Part shown: piece by piece, positions 16,602 through 23,853 of the stretch
How positions within the stretch are numbered: the first letter of the stretch is position 1
Layout of the letters: every line of letters starts with the position of its first letter
Program-made: the position numbers and the translations under genes
Notes under the pieces: model-generated
Seen by the model: the letters and a program-made list of their open reading frames with translations, nothing else
Databases searched by the model: none
Told to the model about the DNA's origin: nothing
Source of the DNA: Bryobacterales bacterium
GTDB taxonomy: Bacteria; Acidobacteriota; Terriglobia; Bryobacterales; Bryobacteraceae
Length of the DNA: 64,000 bases
Assembly: GCA_025463005.1 (NCBI GenBank)
Contig: JAOAPR010000074.1
Location: 1-64,000 of the forward strand
Direction of reading: 5' to 3'

Positions 16602-16706
16602 GTACTCATTAGCAAGGAGTACCTCTCTCTTAGTTCAGGGAAGGTCCGGAGTCTCTCATGCTATGATCACTTCTAGTCGATTTACTTCTTTGGAACGCTT
16701 TCCAAA
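16602..16706. promoter_or_regulatory. Two palindromes in the luxR-like/cpaE-like divergent gap
   Basis: GTACTC-n9-GAGTAC lies at 16602-16622. TTTGGAA-CGCT-TTCCAAA lies at 16689-16706, just ahead of the cpaE-like start at 16724. Both are perfect inverted repeats of operator size. The LuxR-type protein encoded next door is an obvious candidate ligand, but this is inference only. Confidence 0.35.
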
Positions 16707-16723
16707 CTGGTCTGGGCGACCAA

Positions 16724-17941
16724 ATGCAAAACCGTGATTCCCGTGCGGACGTACTCAAGCGCGGTGTCGTCATCAGCCCCAATTCACGCATGGTTCGGGA
16801 GTTGGCTCCGCTCCTTGAATCGCACCTGGCCGGCAGTTCCATCAATTTCGTAAACAGCTACCCTTCGCCGCGCGATGTAGGCAGTGCCCTGGGCGGCGGA
16901 TCGCTGCAACTGGTCTTTTTGGACGTGGCTTCCGATCCGGAACGCGGCCTCCAACTGCTGAGCGAGATGGTACGCCTGGGTAGCCATGTGCACGTGCTGG
17001 CGCTCCTGTCCGGCAACGATCCGGACTTTATCCTCCGCTGCTTGCGCGCGGGGGCAGCGGAATTTCTGCTGGAACCTTTTACCGGGGAACAGCTCGATGC
17101 GGCCCTGACCAAGATCGCGCGGCTGCAGCCCGCCGCGGAAACCAGTGGAACCGAACCCACCAAGATCATCGCGGTCATGCCCGCCAAAGGCGCTTGCGGC
17201 GCCACCACCATCGCCTGCAACCTGGCCTTCTATTGGAAGCGCATGGGCGCCCAACGCGTCCTGCTGGCCGACTTGGATCCACTCACCGGCACTCTATCTT
17301 TTCTATTGAAGATCAAGTCGGTGTACAGTTTCCTCGACACGCTGCAGCGCGCTCATGAGCTGGATTCCGATCTGTGGCGCGCCATGGTCACGACTGTGAA
17401 CGGTGTCGATATCCTGCTGGCGCCCGAGCTGATTACCGAGAATCCGCCGGAGTTGAACGATCCCTCGCCCATCCTCGAGTACGCAAAAAGCGCCTACGAC
17501 GTGATCATCCTCGACGCCGGAAATGTCTACGGCGACTGGAACCTGAATCAGGCGCGTGCCGCCCAAGAAGTGCTGCTGGTGACCACGAATGAGCTGCCGG
17601 CGCTACAGGCAGCCCAGCGGGCGCTATCTTATCTGGACGCCAATAGGGTCGGCAGATGGAAGATCCGCCTGCTAGTGAACCGCTACCAGCGCGATATCGG
17701 CCTCAGCCGCGAAGTGATTGGGACGGCGCTCCACACTGAGGTTTTCGACAGCATTCCCAGCGACTATGAATCGGTGCAAAAGGCGTTGATGGAAGGAAAG
17801 CCCGTTCCGTCCAACACACCGTTCGGCAAGAGCCTGACCCAGGTGGTGGAGCGCCTGGGAGTCCGACCTGGTAGCGAGAGCAGTAAGAAGAGCAGCTCGC
17901 TGGGCGGATTATTCGGGTTGTTCTCCAAAACGTCCAAGTGA
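16724..17941 (+). CDS. CpaE/TadZ-like ATPase with N-terminal receiver-like domain
   Basis: 405 residues. Residues 1-135 form a receiver-like domain (GVVISPNSRMVRELAPLLES, LVFLDVASDP, AGAAEFLLEPF). Residues 145-375 are a MinD/ParA-type P-loop domain with the deviant Walker A KGACGATTIACNLA, ADLDPLTGTL, and YDVIILDAGN. CpaE/TadZ proteins place pilus or secretion machinery at cell sites. No other tad/cpa gene is near, so this copy is an orphan. The C-terminal 30 residues are Ser/Lys/Gly-rich. It overlaps the next gene by 4 bp (GTGA). Which system it serves is not shown; the type II operon 4 kb away is one option. Confidence 0.87.
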   Translation: MQNRDSRADVLKRGVVISPNSRMVRELAPLLESHLAGSSINFVNSYPSPRDVGSALGGGSLQLVFLDVASDPERGLQLLSEMVRLGSHVHVLALLSGNDPDFILRCLRAGAAEFLLEPFTGEQLDAALTKIARLQPAAETSGTEPTKIIAVMPAKGACGATTIACNLAFYWKRMGAQRVLLADLDPLTGTLSFLLKIKSVYSFLDTLQRAHELDSDLWRAMVTTVNGVDILLAPELITENPPELNDPSPILEYAKSAYDVIILDAGNVYGDWNLNQARAAQEVLLVTTNELPALQAAQRALSYLDANRVGRWKIRLLVNRYQRDIGLSREVIGTALHTEVFDSIPSDYESVQKALMEGKPVPSNTPFGKSLTQVVERLGVRPGSESSKKSSSLGGLFGLFSKTSK

Positions 17942-18429
17942 GTCAAAGGGTGCCCGACGCGACACAAACCGCCACCGCTCCTGCACTGGTCTTCGCTTTC
18001 GAAGCGCGGATGCAGGTCGGCCCGCCGCTCGACGTCGGCCCGGTTCCCGGAGGACGCCGCCGGATCATTCCGATTCTCGGCGGCACGTTCGAAGGCCCTG
18101 GACTGAAGGGCTTGGTCCTGCCTGGCGGGGCCGACTGGCAGATCGTGCGGGCGGACGGCTTTGGCGAGCTCGATACGCGCTACACGCTCCAAACCGACGA
18201 TGGCAAGTTGATCTATGTGCAGAACGCGGGCATCCGTCACGCCTCGCCCGAAGTCACAGCGCAGCTCATGGCCGGTCAGCCGGTGGATCCGTCGCTGGTG
18301 TACTTCCGCACCGTTCCTAAGTTTGAAACTTCGTCGCCGGAACTGACCTGGCTGATGCGGTCGATCTTTGTGGGCACGGGCGAGCGCTATCCCGCCGACG
18401 TGCTGATGCGGTTCTGGAAACTGGAGTAG
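17938..18429 (+). CDS. DUF3237 (UPF0311) family protein
   Basis: 163 residues from GTG 17938, which overlaps the stop of the cpaE-like gene. The family pattern is clear: ALVFAFEARMQVGPPLDVG, GRRRIIPILGGTFEGPGLKG, GGADWQIVRADGFGELDTRY, and YFRTVPKFETSSPELTWL. These proteins are small beta-barrels of unknown function, sometimes beside aromatic or lipid metabolism genes. There is no signal peptide. The link with a CpaE-like ATPase is unusual and may be only transcriptional. Confidence 0.85.
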   Translation: MSQRVPDATQTATAPALVFAFEARMQVGPPLDVGPVPGGRRRIIPILGGTFEGPGLKGLVLPGGADWQIVRADGFGELDTRYTLQTDDGKLIYVQNAGIRHASPEVTAQLMAGQPVDPSLVYFRTVPKFETSSPELTWLMRSIFVGTGERYPADVLMRFWKLE

Positions 18430-18430
18430 C

Positions 18431-18476
18431 GTAGTACCGGCCGGTCTGAGACCGGCCCTGCTGGAGACCGGCCCTA
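18431..18476. repeat. Short palindromic repeat, family D (copy 1)
   Basis: A CCGGTCTGAGACCGG palindrome followed by CTGGAGACCGGCCCTAC. Read on the minus strand this begins GTAGGGCCGGTCTCCAG, as do the copies at 58635 and 63937. The TAG in its first bases is the stop codon of the PlsC-like gene. It lies between two converging genes and may act as a bidirectional terminator. Confidence 0.7.
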
Positions 18477-19202
18477 CCTTAGCATCTCGACGATTTTTTC
18501 ACGTACGTTGGCGGTTAGCTCGGCGCGCTGATGCGTGGTCATTCCCGCGGTCGAGATCGGTTCGCCGATGCGTAGCGTGACATGTCCCCTGTGGAACGTG
18601 AGGGTATGCATCTTGAGGATGCTGCGCATGCCGAGCATCGCCATGGGCACAAGCGGAATCTGCGCGCGGATGGCGAGAAACGCGGCGCCGTCCTTGAACT
18701 CCCGCAGCACGCCCGACTCCGAGCGTCCGCCTTCCGGAAAGACCAGAGTGCTGCGCCCGTCGTGGAGCAGCGCGGCGGTGTGCTGTAGAGTCCGGATGGA
18801 CGAACGCGGATCGTCCAGCGGCACTAGAACGTGGCCGGCGGTCTTGAGGTGCGTGCCGAGGAAGGGAATCTTGAACAACGCCGCTTTCGCCAGGAACAAG
18901 AACTCCTCGGGAATATTCCCCAAGATCACCGGAATGTCCATGTAGCTGACGTGGTTTGAGACGAACACATAATTGCCGCCCGGCTGGATGCGGTCCAGGC
19001 CTTCCACGGTAACCTTCACGCCGACGATACGCAGCAACGAGCGGGCCCAGACGCGCGCGACTCGGAGCTGCCGGGGCGGCGTGCGATCGAACAGCGAGAT
19101 CAGGAAGCTGACGACGCCGAAAAAAGCCGTGGAGAGAATGATGAGGGGAATGACGTATAGCCAGCTCCAGAGCACGGCCATTGCTTTCCTCATTCTTGCC
19201 AA
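18474..19202 (-). CDS. 1-acyl-sn-glycerol-3-phosphate acyltransferase (PlsC family)
   Basis: 242 residues. An N-terminal membrane helix (VLWSWLYVIPLIILSTAFFG) and second hydrophobic stretch are followed by the acyltransferase motifs: NHVSYMD (NHx4D, catalytic His/Asp) near residue 84, FLFLAKAALFKIPFLG, FPEGGRSESG, and VPLVPMAMLGM. The enzyme adds the second acyl chain to make phosphatidic acid at the inner membrane. Its start overlaps the folC stop by 13 bp. Its stop codon TAG lies inside a family D repeat. Confidence 0.92.
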   Translation of the reverse strand: MARMRKAMAVLWSWLYVIPLIILSTAFFGVVSFLISLFDRTPPRQLRVARVWARSLLRIVGVKVTVEGLDRIQPGGNYVFVSNHVSYMDIPVILGNIPEEFLFLAKAALFKIPFLGTHLKTAGHVLVPLDDPRSSIRTLQHTAALLHDGRSTLVFPEGGRSESGVLREFKDGAAFLAIRAQIPLVPMAMLGMRSILKMHTLTFHRGHVTLRIGEPISTAGMTTHQRAELTANVREKIVEMLR

Positions 19203-20434
19203 CGTCCTCCGGTGGTCGCGAGAAACAGCTGGCGCGCTTCTCCTACCAGGAATAACGAACCCGTGATCACGATCACGTCTTCATCGGCTGCCGAGGACCG
19301 TGCGTAGCCGATGGCGGCTTCCACATTCGCTTCGATGTGCCCGCGCCCGGCAAATTCGGCGAGGGCTTCGGGGCGCAGGGCGCGAGATGTATTGGGCGCC
19401 GTCAAAACCAGCTCAGCCGCGATGGGAAAAAGGACACCGGCGACCTCGTCGATAGCTTTATCACGCATTGCGCCGTAAATTAGCCAGATCCGGCGGCCGC
19501 TGTAAAACCGTTCGAGATAGCGTGCCAGAGCACGTGCGCCGGCCGGATTGTGCGCGCCGTCCAGGATCACATCTGGATTTGGTGAAACATGCTCAATACG
19601 CCCGGGCCAACGGGCTTCGGCGATCCCCGCGGGCGACACTCCTAGGGCGCGCAAAGCTAGCGCCGCAGTGACGGCGTTGTCCACCTGGTGCTCGCCCGCG
19701 AGCGGGCAGACGATTCCCGAAAATCGCGAGCCGCGGGCGTCGATGTGCAGATCGTGGATCTCGAACTGCTCGGCACGTGTAACGGGGACTCGTAGTTCGG
19801 CCGCTCGCGCCTCTAAGACGCGCGCCGCTTCCGGACGCTGCCGCGCGAAGACGGCAGGCACCCCGGGCTTCAGAATCCCGGCTTTCTCCCCCGCGATCGC
19901 CTCGATGGTGTGGCCCAGGTACGCCTCATGATCGAAATCGATCGGCGTGATTACGGTCAGGACGGGTTGCACGGTGTTGGTAGAATCCAGGCGACCGCCC
20001 AGACCAACTTCAACTACGGCGGTCTCCACCTTCTTCTCCCGGAACAGCCAGAACGCCATGGCGGTGACGGTTTCGAAATAAGTCGGATGGCAGTCCAGGT
20101 CGAGTTTTTCCGCGATCTCATGCACCACGTTGAAGGCGCGCTCGAAATCTGCCTCGCTCACCGGAATCCCGTCGATCTGGATACGCTCGGTGGGCTCGAT
20201 CAAATGCGGCGAGGTAAACAGGCCGGTGCGAACGCCCGCGGCTCGCAGTCCGGCGTCGATCATGGCGCAGGTGGAGCCTTTGCCGTTAGTCCCCGCCACG
20301 TGCACTACCCGAGATGCGCGCTCAGGATTTCCCAAAGCTTCCAGCACGGCACGAATCCGTTCCAGGCCCAGCTTGGCGGATTTGATTTCGTTGCCCAGAG
20401 CATAGAGGAAGTTAACGGTGTCGGGGTAGGTCAT
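19190..20434 (-). CDS. folC: Folylpolyglutamate synthase / dihydrofolate synthase
   Basis: About 414 residues from ATG 20434, which overlaps the permease stop (ATGA). A longer frame to 20878 is antisense noise. Mur-ligase marks are the P-loop HVAGTNGKGSTCAMI (about 43-57), FTSPHLIEPTERIQIDG, VGLGGRLDSTN, TPIDFDHEAYLG, GEHQVDNAVTAALAL, and DGAHNPAGARAL. It adds glutamate to dihydropteroate or folate in the cytoplasm with ATP. In other bacteria folC is often next to accD; here it sits between an APC permease and plsC. Confidence 0.94.
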   Translation of the reverse strand: MTYPDTVNFLYALGNEIKSAKLGLERIRAVLEALGNPERASRVVHVAGTNGKGSTCAMIDAGLRAAGVRTGLFTSPHLIEPTERIQIDGIPVSEADFERAFNVVHEIAEKLDLDCHPTYFETVTAMAFWLFREKKVETAVVEVGLGGRLDSTNTVQPVLTVITPIDFDHEAYLGHTIEAIAGEKAGILKPGVPAVFARQRPEAARVLEARAAELRVPVTRAEQFEIHDLHIDARGSRFSGIVCPLAGEHQVDNAVTAALALRALGVSPAGIAEARWPGRIEHVSPNPDVILDGAHNPAGARALARYLERFYSGRRIWLIYGAMRDKAIDEVAGVLFPIAAELVLTAPNTSRALRPEALAEFAGRGHIEANVEAAIGYARSSAADEDVIVITGSLFLVGEARQLFLATTGGRWQE

Positions 20435-21765
20435 GCGGCTATGTGCTTCCTTCGGCGATACACCAGCCACGCCGACCCGACCATCAGCGCGGTTCCCGCC
20501 AGGAGCTTTCCTTCGAACAACCAGATGTTGCCGACTTCGCCTGTGGGCACGGCACTCGAGACAATGGTCAGCAGCGTCATGGCGATTCCGGAAACGGCGG
20601 CCACGCGCCGGCCGGCCTTCCAGGCGCTCGAGAATAAATAGAGATACGGAATGAATCCGGAGAGCACCATCAATGAGAGCAGCGTCTGGTAAGCGGCGCG
20701 AAGGGTATCGCCCAACTGGACGGCGAACAGCAGTGCCGATGCCACGCCCCCCAATACAAGAATCGAGATGTAAGGCGTCGCCCAACGCGGGTGCAGGCGC
20801 GCGAAGGCCGGCGGCAGCAGATGATCGACGCCTGCCGCGTACGGCATCCGCGATACGGCCGCGCCCAAACCGCCCCATCCGCCGATCGAGTTAACCAGCA
20901 CAATGACGGCAATCAGCGGCGTCAGCCAGCTCCATCCCAGCAGGCTGGCAGCGATGTTGCCGCCGTCGGCCAATCCATGCAATTCGTTGATGGAAGCCGG
21001 AGCGATCAGGACCAGCAGCGCCAGGGTACTCGCAGCATAGAACCCGGTGCTGAAAATTGTGCCGATCCAGGCGGCGGGCACCACCGTGCGCTCGGGCTGA
21101 CGGATTTCCGCGGCCATCAGGCCGATCGTCTCCATGCCGCTCAGGGCGAAGGCGATCGCGCCGAAAAATCCGAGCGTCTCCCAGGTCCACGCTGGTGTGA
21201 AGTGCATGGGTGTGTTCATAGGTGTCGCGCTGCCGCGCCGCATCCAGATGATTGCCCCCACACCCACCAGCAGGAATCCGAGCAGCCACGCCGTGATGCC
21301 GCCCAGGTTTTCAGTCCATTTGCCAACTTTCATCCCGATAATGTTGGTGCCCAACGCGATCCACAGCGAAACGAAGGTCGAGACCACGACAAAGGTCTGG
21401 TTGTCTGCCAGATACGCGTATTTGGGCCCCAGGGCATAGGCGCTCATGCTCATGGCGAACATAGTCGAGTTCGGCAGCGTCAGGGCGATCGCGAACCAGT
21501 ACAGCCAGAAACACAGGAAACCGTGCCAGGGTCCGAAATCATGGCGGGTCCAGGCGTACAGGCCGCCGGCGTCGGGATATTTGTGGATCAGGGCCGCGAC
21601 GGCCACGCCCAAAGGTGCGGCGAACAGCACCGCCGCGCCGATCCACAGCATCACCGAGCCCGGTCCGGCGCTGGCGGCCACCGCAATCCATCGCGGCCCG
21701 ACAATGCAGGCGATCGCGAACAGGGTGAGATCGCGAAGACCGAGTTCGCGCTTGAGGTGGGTCAT
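20431..21765 (-). CDS. APC-superfamily amino acid permease
   Basis: About 444 residues with around 12 hydrophobic helices. The start MTHLKRELGLRDLTLFAIAC at 21765 is preferred over an upstream ATG because it matches the usual APC beginning, with the first helix and the GPR motif (ACIVGPRWIAVAA) where APC proteins have a GxG. LYAWTRHDFGPWHGFLCFW and ALSGMETIGLMAAEIRQPER are typical of glutamate/GABA-type APC carriers. The substrate is not determined. It is translationally coupled to folC. Confidence 0.88.
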   Translation of the reverse strand: MTHLKRELGLRDLTLFAIACIVGPRWIAVAASAGPGSVMLWIGAAVLFAAPLGVAVAALIHKYPDAGGLYAWTRHDFGPWHGFLCFWLYWFAIALTLPNSTMFAMSMSAYALGPKYAYLADNQTFVVVSTFVSLWIALGTNIIGMKVGKWTENLGGITAWLLGFLLVGVGAIIWMRRGSATPMNTPMHFTPAWTWETLGFFGAIAFALSGMETIGLMAAEIRQPERTVVPAAWIGTIFSTGFYAASTLALLVLIAPASINELHGLADGGNIAASLLGWSWLTPLIAVIVLVNSIGGWGGLGAAVSRMPYAAGVDHLLPPAFARLHPRWATPYISILVLGGVASALLFAVQLGDTLRAAYQTLLSLMVLSGFIPYLYLFSSAWKAGRRVAAVSGIAMTLLTIVSSAVPTGEVGNIWLFEGKLLAGTALMVGSAWLVYRRRKHIAA

Positions 21766-21987
21766 CTGAGATGGTTCATGCAGCACGCTGAACGTGCGTG
21801 CGCCATGCTGGTTACCAAAGAGCATTATGGCATCGGGTGCCGGGAATCCGCGATAATAGTGTGGCGACCCAAGCCAAGAAGCCGAAGGCATTCAACCTGC
21901 AAGTCGAGTTCGACCGCCGGTTTATGGTCGCACCCGAAAGCAGGCTCTGACAGCCGTCGAGGCGTTACGGGTGATTGCCGATCGTAT

Positions 21988-22107
21988 GTGGCGCCCGCAC
22001 TCATGCGGGCCGTATCGACACTCATGTCGATACCTCCGGGCGTTTCGGACTACGTGACCAGGCGTCGGCAGGAGTGCCGACGCGGCACGCAGGAGTGCGT
22101 GCGCCAC
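21988..22107. repeat. 120-bp palindromic element, family B (copy 1)
   Basis: Terminal inverted repeats begin GTGGCGCCCGCACTCATGCG and end with TGCGTGCGCCAC. Two inner perfect hairpins are GTATCGACA-CTCA-TGTCGATAC and GCGTCGGCA-GGAG-TGCCGACGC. The second copy is at 27160-27274. It lies in the 464-bp gap before the ECF/type II operon. The rest of that gap (21766-21987) shows nothing I can name. The element is MITE- or REP-like without a coding part. Confidence 0.85.
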
Positions 22108-22168
22108 CCTGCGCGCTGGGCTTCAGCCTGCCAGGATAAGCCGCTATAGTCGAATCGTAGACCCTGGT

Positions 22169-22198
22169 CCGACTTTTTGCGCCCCTACCGGCGTCTTT
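22169..22198 (+). promoter_or_regulatory. Candidate ECF-type promoter for the type II secretion operon
   Basis: CCGACTT (22169-22175), 17 bases, then GTCTTT (22193-22198), 32 bases ahead of the ECF sigma start. This resembles the general ECF pattern of an AACTT-like -35 and a GTC-type -10, so the sigma factor may drive its own operon. The -35 differs from GGAACTT by two bases. No transcript evidence is available. Confidence 0.4.
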
Positions 22199-22229
22199 AC
22201 GGACGGAGCCAAGAAATTGGAGCGATGAC

Positions 22230-22805
22230 TTGATCTTCCGCGAAGTCGAAGATCCAGACCTGATCGCCAAAGCGCGGCGCGGGGATGTGGAGGCCTATAA
22301 CCTCCTCGTTTCCCGATGGGAGAAGCGTGTCTTTAACTATCTCCTCAGGCTGGTCTCGAATCGAGAAGATGCGTTGGACGTGAGCCAGGACGTGTTCTTG
22401 AAAGCCTACCAAAGCCTGCGCAAGCTGGACGATCCGGCCCGATTTTCGGGCTGGTTGTTCCGGATCGCGCACAACGAAGCCTTTTCGCTGCTGCGGCGGA
22501 GGCGGCCGGAAACCGAGCTGGTAGGGGAACCCCGCCCCCCCGACGCCATGCTTGAATCTGGCCCGCGGTTGCTGCCGATGGAGCTTTCGCTGGCAGTCGA
22601 GAGCGCCCTCAAGCGCCTCAATCACGACCAGCGCGAAGCCGTGCTGCTCAAGGTCTACCAGGGATTCAAGTTCGAAGAAATGGCCGAAATCCTGGAGTGC
22701 CCGGTTTCCACCGTGAAATCGCGCCTGTACACCGCGCTCGATCTGCTCAAAGCAACCTTAGCTCCTGCCGTCCTGCAAAAAGAAAGCCTGCGAGGTGAAT
22801 CATGA
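22230..22805 (+). CDS. ECF RNA polymerase sigma factor, first gene of the type II secretion operon
   Basis: 191 residues from TTG 22230; the ATG six bases earlier is out of frame and stops at once. Region 2 covers about 10-75 (LIAKARRGDVEAYNLLVSRW, DALDVSQDVFLKAY). Region 4 covers about 120-175 (LNHDQREAVLLKVYQGFKFE and CPVSTVKSRLYTALD). It overlaps its anti-sigma gene by 4 bp. Since both genes precede gspE without a terminator, they most likely control expression of the secretion system. Confidence 0.93.
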   Translation: MIFREVEDPDLIAKARRGDVEAYNLLVSRWEKRVFNYLLRLVSNREDALDVSQDVFLKAYQSLRKLDDPARFSGWLFRIAHNEAFSLLRRRRPETELVGEPRPPDAMLESGPRLLPMELSLAVESALKRLNHDQREAVLLKVYQGFKFEEMAEILECPVSTVKSRLYTALDLLKATLAPAVLQKESLRGES

Positions 22806-23287
22806 GTTGTGTCTCCCCCGAATCCAAACCCGACTGGAAAGCCTACGCGCTGCGCGAACTGGATTATCGGGATCAAGACGCCGCGCGCCAGGCCGAAACA
22901 CATCTGACGAACTGCCCGGATTGTCGCGAGGAACTGGCCACGTTGCGCCTGACGCTCGATACTCTCTCCACGCTGCGCGAGGAGGAGATACCACAGCGCA
23001 TCGCTTTCGTCTCGGACAAGGTGTTCGAGCCGCGCTGGTGGGAGCGGGCTTTTAGTAAAACACTTGGCAGCCCCACCTTCGCCGCCGGGGTTCTAGTGGC
23101 GGCCGCGATCCTGGTGCACGGCGCACTGCGGCCGGGTCAGGCTCAAGTGGACGCCGCGGTGACCAAAGCGGTCTCGCAGGTGGAAGCGCGACACGCGCTG
23201 GAGATCCAGGCGCTGGCCGATATGGTCGAGATGCGGGATAAGCAGGTCGCGAACATGTATATCACCAACGCAGCGTTAATTCGCTAG
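22802..23287 (+). CDS. Anti-sigma factor with zinc-binding domain and one membrane helix
   Basis: 161 residues. A ZAS-type zinc finger His34-x3-Cys38-x2-Cys41 (HLTNCPDC) is in the N-terminal helix bundle. A membrane helix lies at about 88-108 (SPTFAAGVLVAAAILVHGAL). A C-terminal coiled segment rich in Ala/Glu (AVSQVEARHALEIQALADMV) would be periplasmic. This is the standard architecture of membrane-bound anti-sigma factors. The ATGA overlap with the sigma gene fixes its partner. Confidence 0.92.
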   Translation: MSCVSPESKPDWKAYALRELDYRDQDAARQAETHLTNCPDCREELATLRLTLDTLSTLREEEIPQRIAFVSDKVFEPRWWERAFSKTLGSPTFAAGVLVAAAILVHGALRPGQAQVDAAVTKAVSQVEARHALEIQALADMVEMRDKQVANMYITNAALIR

Positions 23288-23296
23288 GAGACTGCC

Positions 23297-23848
23297 ATGA
23301 AAATTATGAAATCGTTTGTTCTGCCCCTGATCGTTTCCTTAGCGATCCTTGTTTCCGCTGCGTACGCGGCAGCGGGAGATGCCCCGCGCGTGGACCGGAC
23401 TCAGATGGAAAAAGTGGAAAAGAGCCTGGATGCTACGCTTCTGCGCTTTACCACCGATAATTCCCATACTTTGATCGGTCTCACGCGCGGGGTTTATTTG
23501 GAAGGTGTGGGGGCCGTGCTGACGGCTGAAGTCATCCTGATAAACGCGCCGATCAACATCATGCATCCAGTTCCGACCAAGGAAGAGATCGCGATGATGC
23601 GCAAGAAAAAGATCGAGCGGCTGCCCATCTTAAAGAGAGTCTTGAAGGACGCGCTGGTCTCCGCGGCCGCATCGCTGGAGACGATTCCACCGGACGAGCA
23701 GGTGGTGATTGCGGTGATTGTGCCACGATTCACGGTCGAAGATGCCGCCGGCTTGCCGGTCCAGGTCACCGTGCAGGCGCCCAAGAGGAAGCTGCTCGAA
23801 TTAAAGGGCGCCGCTCTGGATTCAGTGATTCGCGTCACGGAAAACTAA
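23297..23848 (+). CDS. Exported protein of unknown function in the type II operon
   Basis: 183 residues with a clear signal peptide (SFVLPLIVSLAILVSAAYAA, cleavage near 26). I do not recognise the family. The body is alpha/beta with LTRGVYLEGVGAVLTAEVIL, a Lys-rich stretch MRKKKIERL, and a C-terminal beta-rich part (VVIAVIVPRFTVED). It starts 9 bp after the anti-sigma gene and ends 5 bp before gspE. It could therefore be the periplasmic signal input of the sigma/anti-sigma pair or an accessory of the secretion machine. Both are inference. Confidence 0.75.
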   Translation: MKIMKSFVLPLIVSLAILVSAAYAAAGDAPRVDRTQMEKVEKSLDATLLRFTTDNSHTLIGLTRGVYLEGVGAVLTAEVILINAPINIMHPVPTKEEIAMMRKKKIERLPILKRVLKDALVSAAASLETIPPDEQVVIAVIVPRFTVEDAAGLPVQVTVQAPKRKLLELKGAALDSVIRVTEN

Positions 23849-23853
23849 TTTCA

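Noticed and set aside
19190-20878. Longer folC frame with 148 extra residues
   Set aside because: The extra part overlaps the APC permease in another frame; ATG 20434 overlaps the permease stop in the usual ATGA way.
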